From positions 1 through 64,000 of the forward strand of contig NZ_JBQKGW010000012.1 in the NCBI RefSeq assembly GCF_052118625.1: a stretch of DNA of 64,000 nt. Reading direction: 5' to 3'. Below are positions 50,513 to 58,187 of the stretch, piece by piece. The notes under the pieces are model-generated. The model saw only the letters and a list, made by a program, of their open reading frames with translations. It was not told where the DNA came from and searched no databases. The translations under genes and the position numbers were made by a program. Each line of letters starts with the position of its first letter. Positions within the stretch are counted from its first letter, which is position 1. The DNA comes from Porcincola sp945869225. GTDB lineage: Bacteria; Bacillota; Clostridia; Lachnospirales; Lachnospiraceae.

Positions 50513-52960
50513 ATGAGTAAATGGCAGCGTTTCCGGTATCAGCCATGTCTTCCGCTTGGGGAGGACGGCAGGCGGGTGACAGGTTCCCCGTCACACATTG
50601 ACCTGTCACGGAAAGCGGCATCTGAAGGGATGGTGCTTCTGAAGAATGAAGAGAACGCCCTTCCGCTCCGGAAGGGCGAACGGGTCGCTCTCTTCGGAAA
50701 AGGATCGGCTGATTATGTCAAGGGTGGCGGCGGATCCGGCGATGTGACATGCGCCTATGTCCGGAATCTGTGCGACGGGATGCGGCTCAAGGAGAAGGAA
50801 GGAAAAGTACAGGTCTTTGGAAAGCTGTCTGAGTTCTATGAACAGAATGTCAGGAAGCAGCTGGAGACCGGGGCGGAGCCGGGCATGACGGTGGAGCCGG
50901 AGCTTCCGGAGGCGCTTCTTCAGGAAGCGAGGGAACATGCAGATACGGCAGTTATCACCATCTGCCGGTTCTCCGGAGAGGGCTGGGACCGCCGGACCAT
51001 CGTGAACAAGGATGATCCTTACAAACTTGATCCGACCGAACAGAGGATGTTTGACCTTTCAGCGAAGATCTTCCCGGATGGCGATTTCTATCTGACGGAT
51101 GCAGAGAAAGAGCTGGTCCGACGTGTCACGGCCCTCTTTCCGAAGGTGATTGCGGTTCTGAACGTCGGCGGGATGGTTGACAGCGAGTGGTTCAGAAGCG
51201 ATGGCCGGATTCAGGGCGCCCTTCTTGCATGGCAGGGAGGGATGGAAGGCGGTCTGGCCATGGCGGATGTGCTGACAGGCGATGTCAATCCGTCGGGTCA
51301 TCTGACAGATACATTTGCGAAGGAGCTTGACGATTGTCCATCGACAGCCGGCTTCCACAAGTCGACAGCCTATGTCGATTATGAGGAGGATATTTACGTC
51401 GGCTATCGATACTTTGAGACCATTCCCGGAAAAAAGGAGCGGGTCAATTATCCGTTTGGATTTGGACTGTCCTACTCAGAGTTTGTGATGATGCCGACTT
51501 TTGCGTCCTTTACAGAGGAGGGAGGCGGCCAGATCCTGCTCTCTGTGAAGGTTACGAATGTTTCGCAGACCCCCGGAAAAGCGGTCGCACAGGTCTATGC
51601 GCAGATTCCGCAGGGAAAACTCGGGAAGCCTTCCAGGACACTGGTGGCGTTTGGAAAGACAGCGCTGCTTGGAGCCGGTGAGGCGCAGCAGATCGATCTG
51701 ACCTTCCCCATCAGCCGCATGGCATCCTACGATGACACAGGAAAGGTTCAGAAGTCCGCGTGGCTGCTGGAAGCCGGAACGTACAGGTTCTATGTTGGAA
51801 ATGATGTCCGGGACAATTTCCGGATCCCGTTTGAGTGGTCGCTGGAGCAGACAAGGATTCTGGAGCAGGAGAGCCCGAAGTGTGTTCCGCATAAACTGAA
51901 GCGGAGGCTGCTGTCGGACGGGAGCTATGAGGCTCTTGAGACAGATGAGAACGAGCGTCCGGAGACGGAGCTGGATTCTCCGGTACCAAAGGGGACGCTG
52001 CCGGCACCGACGGAGGACAGAAATGCCCGCCAGCGTTCCTTCCTGGAGCAGCTTGATCCGCATCTGGGCGGACACCGGATCCTGCTTGACGATGTCGCGG
52101 ACGGAAGTCATACGCTGGACGAATTCATGGACCAGCTGACGCTGGATGAACGGATCCATCTGCTCGGCGGTCAGCCGAATCGGGGTGTTGCCAATACCTT
52201 CGGATTCGGAAATCTCGAACAGTATGGTGTACCGGATGTAATGACGGCGGACGGACCTGCCGGCGTGCGGTTCTGGCCGCAGTGCGGCGTGAATACGACA
52301 GCATTTCCATGCGCGACAGCCCTGGCGAGCACCTGGGATACCGGACTGATTGCGCAGGTCGGCGAGGCGGCCGCGCTGGAGGCAAAGGAGAACAACATCG
52401 GCGTCTGGCTGGCACCGGCAATCAATATCCACAGAAGCCCGCTGTGCGGAAGAAATTTTGAATACTGGTCAGAGGATCCGCTGATCGCAGGGAGGTGTGC
52501 AGGCGCGCTCGTACATGGCGTTCAGTCGCAGAAGATCGGAACGAGCCTGAAGCATTTCTGCTGCAACAACAAGGAGACAAACCGGAAGAATTCGGACAGC
52601 CGCGTCTCGGAGCGTGCGCTGAGAGAGATTTACCTCAAGGGATTCGAGCTGATTGTCAAGCACGAGCAGCCGTACACGATCATGACCTCCTATAACAAGA
52701 TGAACGGCATCCACACATCGGAGAACCAGGAGCTTTTGACAGGCATTCTCCGTGGCGAGTGGGGGTTTCAGGGAATGGTTACGACCGACTGGTGGACAAA
52801 CGGGGAACACTACCTCGAGGCGAAGGCCGGCAATGATCTCAAGATGGGCGCCGGTTTCCCGGAGCGGGTACGTGAGGCGTATGACCGCGGTCTGATTTCA
52901 AAGGAAGAAATCACGGCAGACGCACGCCGGATTCTGGCGACGATCCTGAAATTTGAGTGA
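50513..52960 (+). CDS. Glycoside hydrolase family 3 enzyme, reversed domain order
   Basis: 815 residues. The GH3 alpha/beta sandwich domain comes first (ASEGMVLLKNEENALPL at about 37, then SGEGWDR), a fibronectin-III-like domain lies in the middle (about 330-430), and the TIM barrel is last (about 545-815) with the nucleophile Asp in MVTTDWW. This reversed order is known from rumen beta-glucosidases of Ruminococcus and Butyrivibrio. No signal peptide, so it acts on imported sugars. aaggaggagag precedes ATG 50513. Likely beta-glucosidase; xylosidase and others remain possible. Confidence 0.92.
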   Translation: MSKWQRFRYQPCLPLGEDGRRVTGSPSHIDLSRKAASEGMVLLKNEENALPLRKGERVALFGKGSADYVKGGGGSGDVTCAYVRNLCDGMRLKEKEGKVQVFGKLSEFYEQNVRKQLETGAEPGMTVEPELPEALLQEAREHADTAVITICRFSGEGWDRRTIVNKDDPYKLDPTEQRMFDLSAKIFPDGDFYLTDAEKELVRRVTALFPKVIAVLNVGGMVDSEWFRSDGRIQGALLAWQGGMEGGLAMADVLTGDVNPSGHLTDTFAKELDDCPSTAGFHKSTAYVDYEEDIYVGYRYFETIPGKKERVNYPFGFGLSYSEFVMMPTFASFTEEGGGQILLSVKVTNVSQTPGKAVAQVYAQIPQGKLGKPSRTLVAFGKTALLGAGEAQQIDLTFPISRMASYDDTGKVQKSAWLLEAGTYRFYVGNDVRDNFRIPFEWSLEQTRILEQESPKCVPHKLKRRLLSDGSYEALETDENERPETELDSPVPKGTLPAPTEDRNARQRSFLEQLDPHLGGHRILLDDVADGSHTLDEFMDQLTLDERIHLLGGQPNRGVANTFGFGNLEQYGVPDVMTADGPAGVRFWPQCGVNTTAFPCATALASTWDTGLIAQVGEAAALEAKENNIGVWLAPAINIHRSPLCGRNFEYWSEDPLIAGRCAGALVHGVQSQKIGTSLKHFCCNNKETNRKNSDSRVSERALREIYLKGFELIVKHEQPYTIMTSYNKMNGIHTSENQELLTGILRGEWGFQGMVTTDWWTNGEHYLEAKAGNDLKMGAGFPERVREAYDRGLISKEEITADARRILATILKFE

Positions 52961-52992
52961 GAAGACCATACGGCGGAAGGAAGGGGCATCAG

Positions 52993-53169
52993 ATGGCAGG
53001 GAGATGCGATACATGCACATACAATGAATATGACGAGGAGGAAGACGCCTGTTTCTGCTCGGCAGACATGGACGAGGACGATTTTTACCATTTTATGCTT
53101 CAGGACCGCAGAACCTGTCCTTTCTACCAAAACAGCGATGAGTATGCAGTCGTCCGGCACCAAATGTAG
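52993..53169 (+). CDS. DUF6472-like cysteine-rich small protein
   Basis: 58 residues from ATG 52993. It has Cys at CDTC, CFC and TCPFY, and a strongly acidic middle (YDEEEDA, DMDEDDFY). The pattern matches the small DUF6472 proteins seen in Clostridia; a Zn or other metal knuckle is plausible. Function unknown. It sits between the GH3 gene and a Lon-like ATPase gene. Confidence 0.8.
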   Translation: MAGRCDTCTYNEYDEEEDACFCSADMDEDDFYHFMLQDRRTCPFYQNSDEYAVVRHQM

Positions 53170-53277
53170 AAGGACAGCTGCCGGCGGATCAGCTGCGGCA
53201 GCCGGTGTGTATTGACAGGCTGCCAGAAGGGGCCGGGACACTTGATGGACGAAGAGGAGACGAGAGAGGGAGCCCGT

Positions 53278-55068
53278 ATGGAGAAGACGAAGACAATCGA
53301 GGAAGTACTTGGGGAAAATGGGCTTGCATTTTCTCCGAATATGGAAGCGCATTATATGAAGGAGCTGGAGGGAATCTGGAACGATGCCTGTGCGGAGAGC
53401 GGCGGGGAAGTGACAGATGCCCAGGTGGACGAGTATCTGGATGTTCTCAAGAAGATGGGGCTCGTGATTCCGGTGCACCGGGAGGAGCTTGATCGGGAGA
53501 AGGCCAGAAAGCAGGCCGTTGACCCGGAGGTTGCCCGGATGCGCCATGCGCTCGCCGAGGAGCGCAGGAAGGAAGCTCAGGCGATGCGGGAAGCGGAGGA
53601 CAGACGGGAGGAAGGAAAGCCGAATCCGGACAGTGTCTACCGGATTTTTCCGGTCCAGAACAAGACAGACCTGAAGCACCAGGTCTTTCTGATCCTGACT
53701 GTTCCGGAGGGGGTGGATATTCCCCACCACATCAGTGGAGGGTTCATGAATCCGGAAAGGGCTCTTGCGTTCGAGTACTATGACGGCGGACCGAAGTTTC
53801 ATATGTCCCGGCTGCAGATGACGGGGGCGGATATTCGTTTCCGGAAGATGTTCAGCTGGCTGGGCATTCATCATATCTCGGTGCGTCTTTCAGGCGCACA
53901 GGATGGCAGCTCCTTCTATGTCTACGGGGTCAAGGCTGTCGATCCGCCGAAGGACGGGGGCGGACTGACAACGACGGAGGACAACTTCCTCCAGTATATG
54001 GTGGAACGGCTTCGGACATCGATCATCCAGGCGGCGGAGGAAGAAGTGCCGGATCAGATGGCGATGAACGACCTCCCGGACATCGTGAATTTCATGGACT
54101 GCTGTGCGGATACTCTGCCGGCGAACATTCGTCAGTGGGCGAGAAAGAACATTGTGATTGCCGGCCAGGAGAGCGGCAATCCGGACGAGAGACGTCACGC
54201 AAAGCGGGCGCTCTCGATGATGCTGAACATCCGGTGGAAGAGCTCCTACTTTGATCCGATCGACCCGGCAGAGGCCAGGAGAATCCTGGATGAGGAGCTG
54301 TATGGTCTGGAAAAAGTCAAACAGAGAGTGATTGAGACCATCATCCAGATCAACCGGACCCATACGCTTCCGAGCTACGGACTCCTTCTTGCGGGACCTG
54401 CCGGGACCGGGAAGAGCCAGATTGCATATGCAGTCGCCCGGATCCTGAAGATTCCATCGGCGGTTTTTGATATGAGTACCGTGCGAGATCCGGAGGCACT
54501 GACCGGAACTTCGAGAATCTACACGAATGCGCGGCCCGGAAGAATTATGGAAGCCTTCTCGGCAACCGGTTCCTCCAATATCGTGTTTGTCATCAATGAG
54601 CTGGATAAGGCGGACAACGAGAACCAGAACGGGAATCCGGCTGATACGCTGCTGACCCTTCTGGATAATCTGGGATTCACGGATAATTACATGGAGTGTC
54701 AGATCCCGACGGGCGGCGTCTATCCGATTGCGACGGCGAATGACAAAAACCGAATCTCCGAACCTCTGATTTCCAGGTTTGCGGTTATTGACATCCCGGA
54801 CTACACCAGCGATGAGAAGAAGATTATCTTCCGCGATTATTCCATGCCGAAGGTGCTGCGCCGGATGGGGATGAGGAAGGAAGAGTGCAGGGTGACGCAG
54901 GAGGCGGTCGATGCCATTATCGATCTGTACAAGAACCGCCCTGGCTGCCGCGATCTGGAACAGGCAGCGGAGCACCTGGCAGGCAATGCACTCTACGAGA
55001 TAGAAACGCAGAAGGTCAGCGAGGTGGAGTTTGACGCAGAGAAAGCTGTAAGACTTCTGCGAGGCTGA
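53278..55068 (+). CDS. Lon-like AAA+ ATPase lacking a protease domain
   Basis: 596 residues from ATG 53278 (an upstream ATG at 53245 is in frame). The N-terminal 330 residues include a helical, charged part and a beta-rich part that I do not recognise. The ATPase resembles Lon: ELYGLEKVKQRVIE, Walker A GPAGTGKS (373-380), Arg finger SRFAVIDIP and a sensor-2 helical lid. The Walker B reads VFVINELDK, with Asn440 instead of Asp. The protein ends with the lid, so no Ser/Lys protease domain exists. It could be a remodelling chaperone or an inactive scaffold. Confidence 0.82.
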   Translation: MEKTKTIEEVLGENGLAFSPNMEAHYMKELEGIWNDACAESGGEVTDAQVDEYLDVLKKMGLVIPVHREELDREKARKQAVDPEVARMRHALAEERRKEAQAMREAEDRREEGKPNPDSVYRIFPVQNKTDLKHQVFLILTVPEGVDIPHHISGGFMNPERALAFEYYDGGPKFHMSRLQMTGADIRFRKMFSWLGIHHISVRLSGAQDGSSFYVYGVKAVDPPKDGGGLTTTEDNFLQYMVERLRTSIIQAAEEEVPDQMAMNDLPDIVNFMDCCADTLPANIRQWARKNIVIAGQESGNPDERRHAKRALSMMLNIRWKSSYFDPIDPAEARRILDEELYGLEKVKQRVIETIIQINRTHTLPSYGLLLAGPAGTGKSQIAYAVARILKIPSAVFDMSTVRDPEALTGTSRIYTNARPGRIMEAFSATGSSNIVFVINELDKADNENQNGNPADTLLTLLDNLGFTDNYMECQIPTGGVYPIATANDKNRISEPLISRFAVIDIPDYTSDEKKIIFRDYSMPKVLRRMGMRKEECRVTQEAVDAIIDLYKNRPGCRDLEQAAEHLAGNALYEIETQKVSEVEFDAEKAVRLLRG

Positions 55069-55089
55069 CCGATCACATACATAAGCATA

Positions 55090-55115
55090 AGGCCCTTCAG
55101 TAATCTGAAGGGCCT
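55090..55115. terminator. Hairpin between convergent genes
   Basis: An 11-bp perfect stem AGGCCCTTCAG/CTGAAGGGCCT with a TAAT loop, followed by GAATCTTT on the + strand. It can stop transcription from both sides. Confidence 0.75.
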
Positions 55116-55158
55116 GAATCTTTAACGATTGGTTCTGATATAGGTTTGTTCTGCTTTA

Positions 55159-55782
55159 TCAGCTCAGGCGGAAGAAGAGCCCTGCTTTTTTCAGCGGCAC
55201 ACGCAGTGCCAGGTACAGCAGAACCGTGATCACCAGGGAAACAGCCGCATTGATCGCTGTGACCGCGAAGTTGATCGCGAAGGTTACCTCGGCAGCCGGA
55301 CGGCCGAGAATGAACAGTTTATAGAGATAGCGGAGTCCGGGGTCTGCAAATGTATTGAACAGAAGGCCTGCAGCGGAGGCGATCACCACCCACTGTGTCA
55401 GCTTTTTCTGGTTCTGCTGTGTGCTGATGTGTCCAAGTCTGTGTGCGATCAGGCCGGCGATCACGCCGATCAGAAGCTTGACGACGAAGGTGACAGGCGC
55501 TTCCACGATATAGACGGGATCGATCAGGTCACCGATTGTCAGACCGATGGCACCGCCAAGACCACCGTACAGCGGACCGAGCAGCAGGGCTCCGAGTACA
55601 ACGAAGGCGTTTCCAAGATGAACGGACACCTTTCCGCCCGGGGTCGGAATCGGTATAGACAGGTACGTAAAGACCACATAGGTCAGGGCAGCGAAGATCG
55701 CCGCGAAAGCCAGCTTCTTCAGACGCAGGCTGCTGTCGGGAAGGCTTGCGCTGACAGTGTGTTCCAAATTCGTAGTTTTCAT
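55159..55782 (-). CDS. ECF transporter S component, substrate unknown
   Basis: 207 residues from ATG 55782, which has gaggaggaaa upstream. Six membrane helices with the S-component hallmarks: the ALTYVVFTYLSIPIP first helix, VSVHLGNAFVVLGALLLGPLYGG and IGDLIDP. Such membrane proteins bind a vitamin and use a shared EcfAAT energising module, which is not in this window. The sequence does not settle the vitamin, and no riboswitch was found upstream. Confidence 0.88.
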   Translation of the reverse strand: MKTTNLEHTVSASLPDSSLRLKKLAFAAIFAALTYVVFTYLSIPIPTPGGKVSVHLGNAFVVLGALLLGPLYGGLGGAIGLTIGDLIDPVYIVEAPVTFVVKLLIGVIAGLIAHRLGHISTQQNQKKLTQWVVIASAAGLLFNTFADPGLRYLYKLFILGRPAAEVTFAINFAVTAINAAVSLVITVLLYLALRVPLKKAGLFFRLS

Positions 55783-55936
55783 ATCGGTTTCCTCCTCTTT
55801 TTTGAAACTGACCAGAGTATAGATCCGATCTGAACACATTGATATATCCAATATGCGATATTTTTATATGACCAGATTATAACCGGATTATGACCGGGGC
55901 AGCCGGCTTTTCGATCCTGATCTGTGTGGCAGAAAT

Positions 55937-56518
55937 TCAGAGCAGACCGGCCTGTGCCATGATTTCGTCACGGTGGTTCTTCAGCCACCGGTGTCTTTCA
56001 TCATAGTTCGGGCAGACACGGTATACCTGTCTGTAGAAGCGGTCTGAATGGTTCATTTCCAGGCGGTGGCAGAGCTCATGGATGATCACTGAATCGATGA
56101 CATCGTCTGGCGCAAGCATCAGCAGTGTATTGAAAGCGAGGCTCCCGTCTGCCTTGCAGCTGCCCCATTTCGATTTATAGATACGGAATGTGATCTTTCC
56201 ATATGTGACACCGACAATCGGGGCATAGCAGGAGACCCGCCCGGGGATATAAGCCACGGCGCGTGCATGAAGCTTCCGAAGCTCCGCAGAAGAGAGCGGC
56301 CGGACTTCTCTGGCCGTTTTTTCCCGTTCAAGGGAGTCGGAGAGCTTCTGAAGGACCCAGCCGGCATGTGTCTCCACAAACCGGACGATGGAATCCTCGG
56401 ACTGGCGGTACGGGGCACGCACGAGAACCTTACCACGGCGGACGATCAGAGAAAGCGTCCGTCTGTCCGACCGGATGATCTGGTATGAAAACTGTCCTTT
56501 TTTACTTTTATGATCCAT
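55937..56518 (-). CDS. YgjP-like (DUF45/M48-type) metallopeptidase
   Basis: 193 residues from ATG 56518. The zinc motif is IIHELCHRLEMNHSDRFY, where HELCH plus a downstream Glu or His gives the metal site; KSKWGSCKADGSLAFN is the other family signature. Such proteins are found beside DNA-handling and envelope genes; their substrates are unclear. No clear Shine-Dalgarno precedes the ATG (AT-rich aaaaacaatt), so the start is less certain. Confidence 0.85.
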   Translation of the reverse strand: MDHKSKKGQFSYQIIRSDRRTLSLIVRRGKVLVRAPYRQSEDSIVRFVETHAGWVLQKLSDSLEREKTAREVRPLSSAELRKLHARAVAYIPGRVSCYAPIVGVTYGKITFRIYKSKWGSCKADGSLAFNTLLMLAPDDVIDSVIIHELCHRLEMNHSDRFYRQVYRVCPNYDERHRWLKNHRDEIMAQAGLL

Positions 56519-56658
56519 AATTGTTTTTATCGTTTTTTTGTGGAGCTGCAGATGCTGCGGACATCTGACAGACATAGAGCTTGCACTACACTCGCACAAA
56601 TGGAGGACGCCGTCAAGCGCCTGCGCGCGCCAGCCGGTGTTTTGGAGGAATGGACCTG

Positions 56659-57351
56659 ATGCGCAAAGCAGAGAATGAGAGGGGAACATGCATCAACTGC
56701 GGGAAGTGCTCGGGGGAGATGACGATCTTCGCCGGGGTCCCGGAGGAAAAGCGGAAACTGGTCACAGACCAGGGACGGCATCTTCACAAAAGAAAGGGCA
56801 GCTACCTGTTTCGGGCAGGCGAGCCGGTCGGCGATATCTGGATCCTGCGCAGCGGAAAGGTGAAGCTCTGCGTTAACAGTCCGGAAGGGCGCGAGATGAT
56901 CATCGGCATCTTTGCCGGCGGGGAGGCCATCTGGGAAGGGCTGTTTCTGAACGGCAGCCTGTATCCGTACTCCGCAGTCTGCCTGACAACGGTCGACGTC
57001 TGTGCGATTCCGGTGCATGATTTTCAGACAATGCTGCAGGACACCAGCGTGGCCTGGAGCATCATCACCGTCCTGAGCCGGAAACTCCACGATGCAAATG
57101 AACGAAATATGATCCTCTCGGCAAAGGAGCCGGAGGTGCGCGTTGCCAAACTCCTGCTCTACGAGGTGGAACATGTTTCGGGCCCGGAGATCGACCTCCG
57201 GCTGGAGGACATTGCTGCCAGCCTGAACCTGAGGGCGGAGACTGTAAGCCGGAAGCTTCGGGAGATGGAGAAGGCCGGCATCCTGAAGCGGACGGGAAAG
57301 GGAAAGCTTCGCATCATCGATCAGGAAGCCATCCGGCAGCTGGCAGGCTGA
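56659..57351 (+). CDS. FNR-type oxygen-sensing Crp/Fnr regulator
   Basis: 230 residues. Three Cys (11, 14, 17 in TCINCGKC) near the N-terminus, and Cys115 in DVCAIPV, aligns with Cys122 of E. coli FNR, the fourth cluster ligand. The cAMP-fold core and the helix-turn-helix follow; the recognition helix reads AETVSRKL, with the E..SR set that reads TTGAT. It should carry a [4Fe-4S] cluster and act as an anaerobic regulator. Start ATG 56659 gives a 10-bp gap to ggagg. It lies directly upstream of pflA, which has a perfect FNR box. Confidence 0.9.
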   Translation: MRKAENERGTCINCGKCSGEMTIFAGVPEEKRKLVTDQGRHLHKRKGSYLFRAGEPVGDIWILRSGKVKLCVNSPEGREMIIGIFAGGEAIWEGLFLNGSLYPYSAVCLTTVDVCAIPVHDFQTMLQDTSVAWSIITVLSRKLHDANERNMILSAKEPEVRVAKLLLYEVEHVSGPEIDLRLEDIAASLNLRAETVSRKLREMEKAGILKRTGKGKLRIIDQEAIRQLAG

Positions 57352-57375
57352 TTTTTATCATTCTTGATATGATTC

Positions 57376-57417
57376 TTGATTATAATCAATGATTATTTCC
57401 CTGTTTTTCAATAAGAT
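57376..57417 (+). promoter_or_regulatory. FNR box and class II promoter of pflA-pflB
   Basis: TTGAT-TATA-ATCAA (57376-57389) is a perfect FNR site. TAAGAT (57412-57417) is a good -10, putting the start near 57424 and the box centre at -41.5, the classic class II activation position. No -35 is visible, as expected for activator dependence. An extra TTGAT half-site lies at 57364. Confidence 0.85.
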
Positions 57418-57455
57418 AGGGCTGTACCAGATAACAGATCAAAGAAAGGCAGACT

Positions 57456-58187
57456 ATGGTCGAAGGATACATCCATTCCACTGAGTCATTTGGCTCGGCA
57501 GACGGTCCGGGCGTCCGCTTCCTGGTCTTCGTCTCAGGCTGCAGGATGCGCTGCAGATACTGTCACAATGCGGATACCTGGCAGATGAAGAAGGGCACCC
57601 TCATGACAGCGGATGAACTGCTGGACCGGGCAGAGCGCTACAGAAGCTACTGGGGGCCGAAGGGCGGAATCACTGTCTCGGGAGGCGAGCCGCTTCTGCA
57701 GCCGGACTTTTTGCTGGAGCTTTTTACAAAGGCGAAGGCAAGAGGAATCAACACCTGCATTGATACGGCCCTGGAACCCTTCACGACACAGGAACCTTTC
57801 TTCCACACATTTGAAAGACTGATGGAAGTGACCGATCTGCTCCTGGCGGATATCAAACAGATCGATCCGGAACGCCATGAGGCACTCACCGGGAAGCCAA
57901 ACGACAACATCCTTGCCTGCCTGGAGTACCTGTCCGGAATCGGCAAGCCGGTCTGGATCCGGCATGTGCTTGTTCCTGGATGGACGGACGACGACGGATA
58001 CCTCAGGCGGACGGCACAGTTCATCAGCACCCTTCACAATGTTGAGAAGATCGAGGTCCTTCCGTACCACTCGCTCGGTGCGTACAAGTGGGAGGAACTC
58101 GGCATCCCGTATACACTGAAGGGAACCGTCAGCCCGTCACCGGAGCGGGTGAAGGAAGCAGAAGCCATTTTGAGAGGAGAAAGATGA
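57456..58187 (+). CDS. pflA: Pyruvate formate-lyase-activating enzyme
   Basis: 243 residues, radical SAM enzyme. The cluster motif is GCRMRCRYCHN (Cys29, 33, 36), the ISCGEP-type motif is VSGGEPLLQ, and ADIKQIDPERH is conserved. It makes the glycyl radical on PflB. Here pflA precedes pflB, the reverse of E. coli, and overlaps its start by 4 bp. Controlled by the upstream FNR box. Confidence 0.96.
   Translation: MVEGYIHSTESFGSADGPGVRFLVFVSGCRMRCRYCHNADTWQMKKGTLMTADELLDRAERYRSYWGPKGGITVSGGEPLLQPDFLLELFTKAKARGINTCIDTALEPFTTQEPFFHTFERLMEVTDLLLADIKQIDPERHEALTGKPNDNILACLEYLSGIGKPVWIRHVLVPGWTDDDGYLRRTAQFISTLHNVEKIEVLPYHSLGAYKWEELGIPYTLKGTVSPSPERVKEAEAILRGER

Noticed and set aside
53890..54975. 361-codon minus-strand frame, and similar ones at 52810-53874 and 62184-63191
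   Set aside because: All are antisense to genes with clear catalytic motifs and show no start signals.
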